DNA of 64,000 bases from Amycolatopsis acidiphila (GCF_021391495.1 NZ_CP090063.1:4216001-4280000); one strand, 5' to 3'. Positions 26,078-33,852 are shown, numbered from the stretch's first letter. Translations and numbers: made by a program. The notes: a model not told the origin generated them from the sequence alone.

Positions 26078-27628
26078 TCACCTGTCTGCTTTCGTGGTGC
26101 TGTCGGCCAGTGCCCGGTAGTGACCCGAGGTGAGCTCGCGCCGGAGGATCTTGCCGACGGCCGACTGGGGAAGGGCGTCCACGGCGATCAGCCGTTTCGG
26201 CCGTTTGAGCGAGGGCAGCCCGGACTGTTCCCGGGCGAAGAGCTCGAGCACCGCCATCGCGTGCTCGGCGGTCGTGCCCTCCTCGGGCACGAAGAACGCC
26301 GTCGCCGCCTGGCCCCACCGGTCGTCGGGCAGCCCCACGACGACGACCGCGCGGACGACCGGACAGCGGATCAGGGCGTCCTCGATCTCGTCCGGATAGA
26401 TGTTCTCGCCGCCGGAGTTGATCATGTCGTCGACCCGGCCCGCCACCCACAGGTCGCCGTCCTCGTCCTCGACCGCGAGATCGCCGGGGAAGTACCAGCC
26501 GCCACGGATCGACCTGCCGTTCGCGTCGGGACGGCGCCAGTACCCACCGAACGCCTCGGGACTGCCCATGGAGACCGCGAGCTGCCCCTGCTGCCCCGGC
26601 ACCACCACGTCGTCCGGGCCCGCGGCGGGGTCGGGGTCGATCAGCCGGACGCGGGAGAACAGCCCGGCGCGGCCGGCCGACCCCGGTTTGGCCGCGACGT
26701 CCGGGCCGATGGTGAAGGTGTAGATCTCGGTGCTGCCGAAGTGGTTCACGAACGACTCCGGCTCCAGCGCGTCGCACAGCTGCTCGGCGAGCGCCGGGGT
26801 CATCGAGGCGCCCGCGTAGGCCAGCTTGCGCACCGACTTCGCCTCCGCGAGGCGGCCGGTCCGCACCAGGGACCAGTAGATGGTCGGCACCAGGTAGAGC
26901 GACCGGACCCGCTCGGCGACGATCAGCTCCAGCGCCTCCTCGGCGTCGAACCGGACCTGCGGCACCCAGGTGCCGGCGGCGGCGACCGTGGCCACGAGGG
27001 TGCGCAGGCCCATGGTGTGGAACATCGGCATGACGCCGAGCGCCGCACCGGCCAGCGGCTGCCCGGTCTGCACCAGGTGGGCGATCGCGGCGGCGTGCTC
27101 GGCGCGGTGCGACCGCGGCACGCCCTTGGGCTTCCCGGTCGTGCCCGAGGTGTAGAGCAACACGCTGATGTCCTCTTCGGACACCGTCGCGTCCGGCGCG
27201 GTGTCGGGCTCGGCCGGCGCCAGGCGCTCGATGGTGCCCGCCGCCGCGCCCGAGCGGACCCGGGTGAGCGGCGGCAGGTCCGCGAGCGCCTCGTCGGCGA
27301 CGGCTTCGGTCGACTCGTCCGTGACGAGCATGACCGGGGCGGCGTCGGCGACGCAGTAGGCCAGCTCCGCCGCGCCGAAGCGGAAGGACAGCGGCACCGA
27401 GACCGCGCCGAGCTTCTGCAGCGCGAAGTGCAGGCTGGCCAAGGGTTCGCCGCCGGCGAGCGACAGCACGACCCGGTCGCCGCGGCGGACACCGAGCCGC
27501 GCCAGCGCCCGCGCCAGGCGGTTGGTGTGGGCGTCCCACTCCGCGTACGACATCGGGTGCGGTCCGCCCACAGCCCGGCGCGCCGGATAGCGCTCGGCGG
27601 TCCAGCGCAGCACGGTGCCCAGATCCAT
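26078..27628 (-). CDS. Acyl/aryl-CoA synthetase, candidate 2-furoyl-CoA synthetase
   Basis: The 516-residue adenylate-forming enzyme has the P-loop-like [18 protein letters not shown], the A5-type HFGSTEIYT (normally YGxTE), GWYFPGDLAVEDEDGDLWVAGRVDDMINSGGENIYPDEIE and the C-terminal catalytic Lys in SAVGKILRREL. The HFGSTE motif is typical of aromatic/heteroaromatic acid ligases rather than fatty acid ligases, as I know the family. It is first in the operon; transcription probably starts between it and the PadR gene, where a candidate operator lies. It would activate the acid (2-furoate in the model) to its CoA thioester for the molybdenum hydroxylase. Confidence 0.88.
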   Translation of the reverse strand: MDLGTVLRWTAERYPARRAVGGPHPMSYAEWDAHTNRLARALARLGVRRGDRVVLSLAGGEPLASLHFALQKLGAVSVPLSFRFGAAELAYCVADAAPVMLVTDESTEAVADEALADLPPLTRVRSGAAAGTIERLAPAEPDTAPDATVSEEDISVLLYTSGTTGKPKGVPRSHRAEHAAAIAHLVQTGQPLAGAALGVMPMFHTMGLRTLVATVAAAGTWVPQVRFDAEEALELIVAERVRSLYLVPTIYWSLVRTGRLAEAKSVRKLAYAGASMTPALAEQLCDALEPESFVNHFGSTEIYTFTIGPDVAAKPGSAGRAGLFSRVRLIDPDPAAGPDDVVVPGQQGQLAVSMGSPEAFGGYWRRPDANGRSIRGGWYFPGDLAVEDEDGDLWVAGRVDDMINSGGENIYPDEIEDALIRCPVVRAVVVVGLPDDRWGQAATAFFVPEEGTTAEHAMAVLELFAREQSGLPSLKRPKRLIAVDALPQSAVGKILRRELTSGHYRALADSTTKADR

Positions 27629-27669
27629 GACCGTCCCTCCGTCGCGACAGCAGCTTACGATCTGTTTCA

Positions 27670-27685
27670 GATGGTCCGTTTCAGA
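27670..27685 (-). promoter_or_regulatory. PadR-operator candidate before the CoA-synthetase operon
   Basis: On the minus strand this reads TCTGAAACGGACCATC, 42 bases upstream of the CoA-synthetase start. The same 16-mer with two changes (TCTGAACCGGACGATC) sits before the PadR gene at 28346-28361. A further partial copy (TCTGAAACAG) lies next to it at 27660-27669. Two sites flanking the regulator's targets are typical for autoregulated PadR repressors. Confidence 0.55.
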
Positions 27686-27783
27686 CTATTGGAGAGTACG
27701 AGAAGGCCCGAGGCCCGTCAAGGCCGGTGGTGTGACGAAGACTCGCCTGGCAGCTCGAAGGCCAGGTCAGCCAGGAAGGACGA

Positions 27784-28314
27784 TCAGTACTCTTCCGCGA
27801 CGGACTTCCAGAAGCGCAGCGCCGCGTGCTCCATCTCCAGCCCGAGCCGCAGCGTGATCATCCGGCGGGCGACGCGGTCGTCGCCGCCGAAGCGGCGCTG
27901 CATCTGCTCGTACACCGAGATCCGCTCTTCGTGCTGCTTGATCTGCTCGCGTGCGAGGCTCGCCACGTTGCCGGGATCGCCCAGCTCGTTGAAGAACAGC
28001 TTCAGCTCGGCGATGTCACGCATCTCGAAGTGCTCGTTCGTGGGCGAGCCCAGCCAGTCGCGCAGCGCCTGCCTGCCCTCGGCGGTGATGCGGTAGGTCT
28101 TGCGCCGGCGCCCGGTCTCCTCGGTCTCGACCTCGAGCAGGCCCATCTTCTCCAGCCGCTCGGGCTCGGAGTACAGCTGCGCGTGCGGGAAGGACCAGAA
28201 GTAGCCCACGGAGTGGCCGACGGCGCGCTTGAGGTCGTACGGCGTCGACGGCCCGCGCAGCCCGATCGTCCCCAGCACGACGTAGGAGGTCGTGCTCAAC
28301 CGTCGGCTCGACAT
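27784..28314 (-). CDS. PadR-family transcriptional regulator
   Basis: The 176-residue protein has the PadR winged helix: LSTTSYVVLGTIGLRGPSTPYDLKRAVG, SVGYFWSFPHAQLYSEPERLEKMGLLEVE, then RRRKTYRITAEGRQALRDWL. The C-terminal part (about 90-176) is a helical Vir-like domain (FFNELGDPGNVASLAREQIKQHEERISVYE) for dimerisation. PadR proteins repress phenolic-acid and drug-efflux genes and release DNA when bound to ligand. It lies directly upstream of, and on the same strand as, the CoA-synthetase/molybdenum hydroxylase operon, with shared 16-bp motifs before both. It likely senses the aromatic or furanic substrate or its CoA ester. Confidence 0.9.
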   Translation of the reverse strand: MSSRRLSTTSYVVLGTIGLRGPSTPYDLKRAVGHSVGYFWSFPHAQLYSEPERLEKMGLLEVETEETGRRRKTYRITAEGRQALRDWLGSPTNEHFEMRDIAELKLFFNELGDPGNVASLAREQIKQHEERISVYEQMQRRFGGDDRVARRMITLRLGLEMEHAALRFWKSVAEEY

Positions 28315-28345
28315 GGCTTCGCACCCTATCCTACCGTTCCGATGA

Positions 28346-28361
28346 TCTGAACCGGACGATC
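28346..28361. promoter_or_regulatory. PadR-operator candidate before the padR gene
   Basis: TCTGAACCGGACGATC, 14 of 16 identical to the site before the CoA-synthetase gene but in the opposite orientation. It ends 32 bases upstream of the PadR start codon, close to its promoter. Flanking CCGTTC and GAACGG form a further inverted pair around it. Confidence 0.55.
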
Positions 28362-28490
28362 CCGAACGGATGGTGGCGCTCGCGGTCCCCTCACTCCCGC
28401 GTGACGGGGCGAGGGACTAAGTTCCTCGGCCATGGGATGGCCCCATCGCATTGACTATCCTTTATGGACATCAGACCGACGAGGAGTGGT

Positions 28491-28871
28491 GTGCCGGCGA
28501 AAACCCTGTCGCACGTCGAATGCGTGAAGCTGATCCGCTCCCCCGAGCGCTACCGCCCGGTGCTGGTGTCGATCGACGGGCAGCAGCCGGTGACCCTGAC
28601 GTGCTTCGTCCTCGACGACGGCGACCTGCTCGTGCCGGCGGGCCGCGACCGTGCGCTGGTCCGCCGCGCGGCCGGCCGGACCGCGTCGGTCAACATCACC
28701 CAGCGGAGCCTGCACCCGCCCGGCGGCTGGACGGTCACCGGGATCGGGCTGGCGCGCCCGCTCGTCGCCGCCGACCGGCCCGATTCGCTGCCCCGCAACC
28801 TCGCTCCCGGCGCCTTCGACGCCGGCATCCGTATCGCGATGGCCCGCCTGACCGGGTGCCGCGAACACTGA
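28491..28871 (+). CDS. Pyridoxamine 5'-phosphate oxidase-like (flavin-binding split-barrel) protein
   Basis: The 126-residue protein has the split-barrel pattern of PNPOx-like proteins: LIRSPERYRPVLVSIDGQQPVTLTCFVLDDGDLLVPAGRDRALVRRAAG, then ASVNITQRSLHPPGGWTVTGIGLARPL. This type usually binds FMN, F420 or haem; the cofactor is not clear here. I chose GTG at 28491 because GAGGAG lies a few bases upstream; the ATG at 28464 has no ribosome site. The gene stands alone, convergent with the GAF-ANTAR gene. Family confidence is moderate because the protein is short. Confidence 0.65.
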   Translation: MPAKTLSHVECVKLIRSPERYRPVLVSIDGQQPVTLTCFVLDDGDLLVPAGRDRALVRRAAGRTASVNITQRSLHPPGGWTVTGIGLARPLVAADRPDSLPRNLAPGAFDAGIRIAMARLTGCREH

Positions 28872-28897
28872 CCATTCTAGTCCACAATGCACAGTTC

Positions 28898-29641
28898 TCA
28901 GGGTGCGCCGTCCGGCGGGCGGAACCCTTTTCCGTTGTCCGGCAGCCGCAGCCGCCGTTCGACGACCGCGCGGGCCACGTCCGTCAGGGGCCGGTCCTGG
29001 CGGTAGGCGTGGGCCCGCAGGCGCACCAGGGCGTCGAGCACCGGCACGCCCAGCTGCACCGAGACCATGCCCGCCGCCTGGTGCACCTCCGCGTTCCAGA
29101 GCGCGGGCCGCTGGTCGTCGATGCCGGGCGGGGTCGCGATGCCGCCGCGGTCGTCGAGCACCAGCAGGAGCGCGGTGTCCGCGTACACGACCGCGTCCAG
29201 CAGCTCCTCGGTGTCCGGCTCGCCCGGCTCCGCGCGATACAGGTCGAGCACGCCGACCCGCAGCGCCCCCAGCGCGAGCGGGACGCTGTACATGCTCCGC
29301 ATCCCGCGCTGCACCGCCTCCGCCGCGAACACCGGCCACCGGCGTGCCCCCTCGGGCGCGGCCAGGTCACCGGCCACGACCGGACGGCCCGATTCCACCG
29401 CTTCGACCCCCGGCCCCTCCCCCAGGGTCAGCTGCAGCTCGGTCAGCCCGTCCACCCCCGGGCCGGTCACGTACGTGGGCTCCATCGTGCCCACGCCGCT
29501 CGCGACGATCAGGCCGGCTCCGTTCAGGGCAAGCGCTTCCACGCAGGCCAGGCACGCGTGGCTGGGGGCCAGCGCCTCGTCCCGCCGCCTGGCGCGGAGC
29601 GACACCGCGGCCCAGACCCGCGTCGCGCGATCACGATCCAC
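28898..29641 (-). CDS. GAF-ANTAR regulatory protein
   Basis: The 247-residue protein has a GAF domain at about 25-165 (ACVEALALNGAGLIVASG, LGEGPGVEAVESGRPVVAGDL, GMRSMYSVPLALGALRVGVLDLYR) and a C-terminal ANTAR domain (about 180-232: EVHQAAGMVSVQLGVPVLDALVRLRAHAYRQDRPLTDVARAVVERRL). ANTAR domains bind dual hairpins in RNA leaders and prevent termination, and GAF senses a small ligand or redox state. I chose GTG at 29641 because GGGAG is five bases upstream; an ATG four codons earlier is possible. It is a single gene, with two identical-arm palindromes in the upstream region. Confidence 0.88.
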   Translation of the reverse strand: MDRDRATRVWAAVSLRARRRDEALAPSHACLACVEALALNGAGLIVASGVGTMEPTYVTGPGVDGLTELQLTLGEGPGVEAVESGRPVVAGDLAAPEGARRWPVFAAEAVQRGMRSMYSVPLALGALRVGVLDLYRAEPGEPDTEELLDAVVYADTALLLVLDDRGGIATPPGIDDQRPALWNAEVHQAAGMVSVQLGVPVLDALVRLRAHAYRQDRPLTDVARAVVERRLRLPDNGKGFRPPDGAP

Positions 29642-29794
29642 TCGATCTCCCATTCCGGGTCGCAGCCCGGCGGTGCCGGAGTGCTCTCGGACGGGCGTCC
29701 CCCTCGGCCCACACGTCCAGTCCATCCTTCCCGCAATTGGCGACCTGCCGATAGGGGAGAAAGACCCTAGCGGCCGGACACCGGTCCTGTCGAA

Positions 29795-29807
29795 GTCCAT
29801 AGTGGAC
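29795..29807. repeat. Palindrome GTCCA-TAG-TGGAC (copy 1)
   Basis: Perfect 5-base arms, member of a recurring GTCCA-NNN-TGGAC family in this window. A related copy with one arm mismatch (GTCCACAATGCAC) lies at 28880-28892. Confidence 0.6.
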
Positions 29808-29899
29808 GAGTCGGCGCCCTGGGCCTCGTCGACCGGCTGGGCGCCACTCGCCGACGCCGACCGCGCCCGGGCCGGTCTCGCCGCCGCGACATCCACATC

Positions 29900-29912
29900 G
29901 TCCACAATGGAC
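29900..29912. repeat. Palindrome GTCCA-CAA-TGGAC (copy 2)
   Basis: Same arms as the copy at 29795, exactly 105 bases downstream (ten helical turns), so both face the same side of the DNA. Confidence 0.6.
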
Positions 29913-30002
29913 CCGGCAGGGCACGGTCGAAGTCCCACCGTTCCGGGGACCTTCGACCCTGTCGCCTCTCGCGCGGGGTTCGCCAGGCTCGGTGGCACCG
30001 AG

Positions 30003-30626
30003 ATGGAGACGAGGTGGCTTCGAGTGCCCTCCGACGACGTTGCAGGCGGCCGAGAACCGAGCCTGCTGGCGGAGTTCGCCCCCTGCCGCGACTTCGCCCT
30101 GACCGAGCACCTGGTGGTCGCGGCCTCGCCAGGGGAGACCTACGCCGTGGTGGCGCAGCTGCGGGGCGCGGACCTGCGCTCCCCCGTGCTGCGGGTGCTC
30201 ACCTGGGCGCGCGGGCTGCCGGTCCGGTTGCGCCCGGACGAAACGGCCCCGGCGTTCGAGGAGATCCTGCTCGGCGCGCGGTGGGTGCTGCTCGGCGAAC
30301 GGCCCTGCCAGGAGATCGTGCTCGGCGCGGCGGGCCGGTTCTGGACGCCGCGCATGCGGTGGGACGTCGTCGTGCCGCACGAGTTCGCGCGCTACGACCG
30401 CCCCCGGTCCGGCACGATCGCGCTGGCGCTCTCGATCCTGCCGTTCGACCGGGAGCAGACCCTGCTGACCCTCGACACCCGGGTCACGGTGCACGACCCG
30501 GTCGCCCGGCGCTGGGCGGAGCTGTACTGGCAGGCCATCAAGCCCACGGCGCGGCTCGTCGCCCGGCAGGTGCTGCACGCGGTCAACGACGAGGCCACCG
30601 GCAGGCACCGCTCCGCCCGCAACTGA
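30003..30626 (+). CDS. Hypothetical protein, possibly SRPBCC-like
   Basis: The 207-residue soluble protein shows LTEHLVVAASPGETYAVVAQL, VLLGERPCQEIVLGAAGRFW, PRSGTIALALSILPFDREQTLLTLDTRV and YWQAIKPTARLVARQVLHAV. The beta-rich centre followed by a long C-terminal helix with W/Y-x-x-I-K-P is reminiscent of SRPBCC (polyketide cyclase/Bet v1) proteins, but I do not recognise a defined family. The ATG at 30003 is the first plausible start; the open frame extends further upstream without coding character. It is a single gene followed by the shifted CPBP gene. Confidence 0.6.
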   Translation: METRWLRVPSDDVAGGREPSLLAEFAPCRDFALTEHLVVAASPGETYAVVAQLRGADLRSPVLRVLTWARGLPVRLRPDETAPAFEEILLGARWVLLGERPCQEIVLGAAGRFWTPRMRWDVVVPHEFARYDRPRSGTIALALSILPFDREQTLLTLDTRVTVHDPVARRWAELYWQAIKPTARLVARQVLHAVNDEATGRHRSARN

Positions 30627-30663
30627 CTGCGCGTTCCCTTCCCGGGACGCACAACCCAAGCAC

Positions 30664-31233
30664 GATGAGCACTGTGACCACCCACGCGCGACGGCCGGGA
30701 GCCCGCACGTCACGCCGTCGTCACGCTGCCGTGGCCTGCGCGGTGCCGATCCTCGCCGAACCGGGTGCTGCCCGGCCGGGCGTATCCGGTGTGCGGGGCA
30801 CTCACCGCGCTCGTGCTGGTCCTGCCCGGCCGCCTCGCCGGGCTGTCGTTCGCCGAGCTCGGGCTGGCCGGCTTCGGGCAGCTGCTCCTGCTGGCCCTGG
30901 TGCGCATCCCGCTGGGCACGGTGCTGGTGGAGGAGGTCGCCTTCCGCGGCGTGCTGCCGGCGTTGCTGGGCGCCGGGGACCGCTGGCGCTGGGACCCGGT
31001 GCTCGGGGCCGCGGCGCTGTTCGGGCTCTGGCACCTGCTGCCGTCGCCGGCGCTGGAGCAGAACGCGGCGGCCGGGGTGTTCCTCTACTGGTGGCACACC
31101 GGTCGCGGCCTGCTCGCGTACGGGCTGGTGCACTTCGCGACCAACTCGGGCGGCCTCGCGCTGGCCTGGCTCGTGGCGGTGCGCCAGCGGGTCACGCTCC
31201 GGCGACCACCGTCGGAAACAGCCCTACTCATGA
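30664..31233 (+). pseudogene. CPBP (CAAX) family intramembrane protease, apparently frameshifted
   Basis: Transmembrane-rich sequence with the CPBP motifs VEEVAFRGVLPALL (Glu-Glu-x-x-x-Arg), FGLWHLLPSP and VHFATNSGGLAL is read from about 30758 in frame 3. The natural N-terminus (ATG 30664, ending AAVACAVPILAE) is in frame 1, so a single-base change near 30758 is needed to join them. Frame 3 has no good start before GTG 30765, which would omit the first helix. At the other end frame 3 runs on to 31634, antisense to the DUF5313 gene, while frame 1 ends at TGA 31231-31233. Either the gene is a pseudogene or the sequence has indels; the enzyme motifs themselves are intact. Confidence 0.55.
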
Positions 31234-31616
31234 GGTGTCCGGTACCGGGCGATGTAGCGCTGCCGGGCCTCCTCGTCCTCCTCGGCGTGCGCCTCCGCGC
31301 GGACGCGCTTGCCGGTGCCGCGCGGGTAGCCGTGCTTGGCCAGCCGGTTCTCGGCCGCTTCCTCCATGTAGACGAAGGAGTAGAAGTAGCCGACCAGCGC
31401 GGCCATCAGCACCAGTGCCAGCCGCAGCCCGATCGGCGCCGGCAGCAGCAGCCACACCAGCATCAGCGGTCCGACCAGCACGGTGCTGCGCGCGGCGTGG
31501 CGCCAGACCCAGGTGCTCGACGTCGTGTCGTGCAGAACCCATTCGCGGCACCGGTCGGGCAGCCGGCCGCCGAGGGCGTACCAGGTCCATTGCAGCGGGT
31601 TCGGTCGTTGTCTCAC
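31224..31616 (-). CDS. DUF5313 family membrane protein
   Basis: The 130-residue protein starts RPNPLQWTWYALGGRLPDRCREWVLHDTT, the conserved opening of the actinobacterial DUF5313 family, followed by two membrane segments (TVLVGPLMLVWLLLPAPIGLRL, ALVLMAALVGYFYSFVYM) and a charged tail (AEAHAEEDEEARQRYIARYR). The function of this family is unknown. It is divergent from the MarR gene with 53 bases between the starts, which carry AT-rich operator-like repeats, so it may be regulated by that MarR protein. Confidence 0.8.
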   Translation of the reverse strand: MRQRPNPLQWTWYALGGRLPDRCREWVLHDTTSSTWVWRHAARSTVLVGPLMLVWLLLPAPIGLRLALVLMAALVGYFYSFVYMEEAAENRLAKHGYPRGTGKRVRAEAHAEEDEEARQRYIARYRTPHE

Positions 31617-31630
31617 ACCTACAGAGTAGA

Positions 31631-31650
31631 CTAATAATTAGCGTACTAAT
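31631..31650. promoter_or_regulatory. Candidate MarR/OhrR operator
   Basis: CTAAT-A-ATTAG (31631-31641) is a perfect odd palindrome, followed five bases later by another CTAAT (31646-31650), in an AT-rich patch 20 bases before the MarR start codon and 15 bases before the divergent DUF5313 start. MarR/OhrR repressors typically bind such AT-rich repeats at their own promoters. Confidence 0.5.
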
Positions 31651-31669
31651 CAATGGAGCGGGAGTGACG

Positions 31670-32122
31670 ATGGCGACGGTCGACCTGGGCGCGGACCCCC
31701 TTGCGCTGGACCGGCAGGTCTGCTTCGCGCTGTCGGTGGCCTCGCGCAGCGTCATCGCGATCTACCGGCCGCTGCTCAAGCCGTACGGGCTGACGCATCC
31801 GCAGTACCTGGTGCTGCTGGCGTTGTGGGACAAGGCGCCGCGCACGGTGAAGGACCTGTGCGACACGCTGCGCGCCGAGCCCGCGACCCTCTCACCGCTG
31901 CTCAAACGCCTCGAAGCGCTCGGCTACGTGACGCGTGAACGCAACCGCTCCGACGAGCGCGCGCTGACGGTCGAGCTGACCGGCGCGGGCCGCGCCTTCC
32001 GCAAGGATGCCGAGAAGATCCCGTACCAGGTGGTGCAGGAGCTGGGCATGGACCTCGCCGAGCTCGAACAGCTGCACGCCGCCCTGGGCCGCGTCCTCGC
32101 CGCCACCGACCCCCGCGCCTGA
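31670..32122 (+). CDS. MarR-family regulator of the OhrR type
   Basis: The 150-residue protein has LDRQVCFALSVASRSVIAIYRPLLKPYGLTHPQYLVLLALWD, very close to the OhrR pattern, including the N-terminal peroxide-sensing Cys (QVCFAL) and following Tyr. The winged helix TVKDLCDTLRAEPATLSPLLKRLEALGYVTRERNRSDERAL follows. OhrR represses organic hydroperoxide resistance genes until its Cys is oxidised. No ohr gene adjoins it, so the target is open; the divergent DUF5313 gene and the upstream repeats suggest local control. The ATG has GGGAGTG upstream. Confidence 0.88.
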   Translation: MATVDLGADPLALDRQVCFALSVASRSVIAIYRPLLKPYGLTHPQYLVLLALWDKAPRTVKDLCDTLRAEPATLSPLLKRLEALGYVTRERNRSDERALTVELTGAGRAFRKDAEKIPYQVVQELGMDLAELEQLHAALGRVLAATDPRA

Positions 32123-32125
32123 GCC

Positions 32126-33109
32126 CTACCAGCGGTCGTGCACCTGCGCGCGGATGCGGCGGTCGTACAGCGAGCGCACCGCGTCGAGGGTCTCCGGCGG
32201 CAACGGCGCCAGGCCGGCCGCCGCCGCGTTGGCCTGCGCCTGCCGCGGCGACCGCGCACCGGGGATCACCGAGGTCACGCCCGGCTGCTGGATGATCCAC
32301 CGCAGCGCCGTCTGCGCCGGGGTGGCGCCCTCGGGCGCGAGCTCGCCGAACTCGGCCGCCGCCTCGACGCCGGTCGCGAAGTCGACGCCCGAGAAGGTCT
32401 CGCCCTGGTCGAACGCCTCGCCGTGCCGGTTGAACGTGCGGTGGTCGTCCGGCGCGAACACGGTCTCCTTCGTGTACCGCCCGGACAACAGGCCCGACGC
32501 CAGCGGCACCCGCGCGATGATCCCGACCCCGGCTTCGGCCGCCGCGGGCAGCACCCGCTCGAGCGGCTTGAGCCGGAACGGGTTCAGGATGATCTGCACG
32601 CTCGCGGTGCCCGGCCGCGCGATCGCGGTCAGCGCCTCGTCGCAGGTCTCCACGCTCACGCCGTAAGCGGCGATCCGCTTCTGCGCCACGAGGGTGTCGA
32701 GCGCGTCGTACACCGCGTCGGCGGAGTAGACCGGCGTGGGCGGGCAGTGCAGCTGGACGAGGTCGAGGGTGTCCACCCCTAGGTTCGCCCGCGACCGGTC
32801 GGTCCACGCGCGGAAGTTCTCCAGCGTGTAGTTCGCCGGGTCGAGGCTCGCGCGCCGCCCCATCTTCGTGGCGACGAAGACGTCCGCGCCGCCCCGGCCA
32901 CGCAGGTACTCGCCGATGACCTGCTCGCTGCGGCCGTCGCCGTAGACGTCGGCGGTGTCGAAGAAGGTCACGCCCGCTGCCACGGCCGCGTCGAGCACCG
33001 CCTTGGCGTCCCCGGCGCTCACCTCGCCCCAGTCCGCGCCCAGCTGCCACGTCCCCAGCCCGACCACCGACACGCTCCGGCCGGTCCGCCCCAGCACCCG
33101 CTGCTCCAT
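32126..33109 (-). CDS. Aldo/keto reductase
   Basis: The 327-residue protein has the AKR landmarks: VGLGTWQLG, FFDTADVYGDGRSEQVIG (catalytic Asp and Tyr), VATKMG (Lys), LVQLHCPP (His), and the NADPH-binding tail LRWIIQQPGVTSVIPGARSPRQAQANAAA. It reduces carbonyl compounds with NADPH in the cytoplasm. The substrate cannot be inferred. It is convergent with the MarR gene (four-base gap) and divergent from the DUF998 gene with 37 bases between. Confidence 0.92.
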   Translation of the reverse strand: MEQRVLGRTGRSVSVVGLGTWQLGADWGEVSAGDAKAVLDAAVAAGVTFFDTADVYGDGRSEQVIGEYLRGRGGADVFVATKMGRRASLDPANYTLENFRAWTDRSRANLGVDTLDLVQLHCPPTPVYSADAVYDALDTLVAQKRIAAYGVSVETCDEALTAIARPGTASVQIILNPFRLKPLERVLPAAAEAGVGIIARVPLASGLLSGRYTKETVFAPDDHRTFNRHGEAFDQGETFSGVDFATGVEAAAEFGELAPEGATPAQTALRWIIQQPGVTSVIPGARSPRQAQANAAAAGLAPLPPETLDAVRSLYDRRIRAQVHDRW

Positions 33110-33146
33110 ACGGGAATCCTATCGCCGGCGTTCGTACCATCGGATC

Positions 33147-33797
33147 ATGAGCGTGCCGACGGTCCAGCCCAGCCGCGTCCCCGGGCTCATCGGCGCCGGC
33201 GGGGTGATCGCGATCGCCGCCGGCGCACTGCTCGTACTGCTGCTGCAGTTCCTGCCCCCCACGAACACGATCAGCCCGCTGCGCCGCACGATCAGCGAGT
33301 ACGGCCTGAGCACCAACAAGTGGATCTTCAACCTCGCACTGGTCCTCATCGCGCTCGGTTCCGCGGTGCTGTTCGCCGTGCACGCCCTGCGGCACACGCT
33401 GCCCCCGGCGGCGCTGTTCGCCGGCGCGGTGTGGACGGCGAGCCTGCTCGTGATCGTCGCCTTCCCCAAGACCGACTGGGCCGTCGGGCCGAGTGCGGGC
33501 GGCACCGTGCACCGCATCGCGAGCGTGATCGGGTTCGTCGTGCTGCCGGTCGGGCTGCTGATCGCCGCCGGCCGCGCGTTCCCCGCCGACACCCCGTGGC
33601 GGTGGGTGGCCCGGATCCTGAGCATCACCTCGCTCGGCTGGTTCGCGCTGATCCTCACGGGCGTGGTCGTGATGCTCGCCGGCGGCGGTCCGTGGTGGAC
33701 GTTCGTGCCGCTGGGCCTGGTACAACGGCTCATGGCGCTCAACGAACTGTTCGCGGTCGCCACCCTGGCCGTCCCGCTACTACGCTCGACCGGATAA
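33147..33797 (+). CDS. DUF998 family membrane protein
   Basis: The 216-residue protein has six hydrophobic segments and the DUF998 pattern NTISPLRRTISEYGLSTNKWIFNLALVLIALGSAVLF, AFPKTDWAVG (conserved FPTD-like motif) and GTVHRIASVIGFVVLPVG (conserved His). The function of the family is unknown. The ATG lies 37 bases from the divergent aldo/keto reductase start. A small inverted repeat (TAACCCA at 33795, TGGGTTA at 33810) overlaps its stop codon and may terminate transcription weakly. Confidence 0.82.
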   Translation: MSVPTVQPSRVPGLIGAGGVIAIAAGALLVLLLQFLPPTNTISPLRRTISEYGLSTNKWIFNLALVLIALGSAVLFAVHALRHTLPPAALFAGAVWTASLLVIVAFPKTDWAVGPSAGGTVHRIASVIGFVVLPVGLLIAAGRAFPADTPWRWVARILSITSLGWFALILTGVVVMLAGGGPWWTFVPLGLVQRLMALNELFAVATLAVPLLRSTG

Positions 33798-33852
33798 CCC
33801 ACAGTGACATGGGTTACACCCCTGTCCCGCACGGGCCGATACCGGTAGCTTT

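Larger units (their letters stand above)
29642..30002. other. 361-base non-coding divergent region with two GTCCA-NNN-TGGAC palindromes
   Basis: There is no credible gene here between the GAF-ANTAR gene and the divergent hypothetical gene. It contains two 13-base palindromes 105 bases apart and a GC-rich imperfect hairpin next to the GAF-ANTAR start (around 29653-29672). Promoters for both genes should lie here. Confidence 0.55.

Noticed and set aside
21978..26120. A 1,380-codon open frame on the plus strand, antisense to the molybdenum hydroxylase operon
   Set aside because: It is an artefact of high GC and codon bias; its translation is low-complexity (His, Arg, Gly, Asp rich) with no domains, while the minus strand holds four clear enzymes.
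30765..31634. Treating the CPBP frame from GTG 30765 to 31634 as one intact gene
   Set aside because: It would lack the first helix and carry about 135 antisense codons over the DUF5313 gene; a frameshift is a better explanation.
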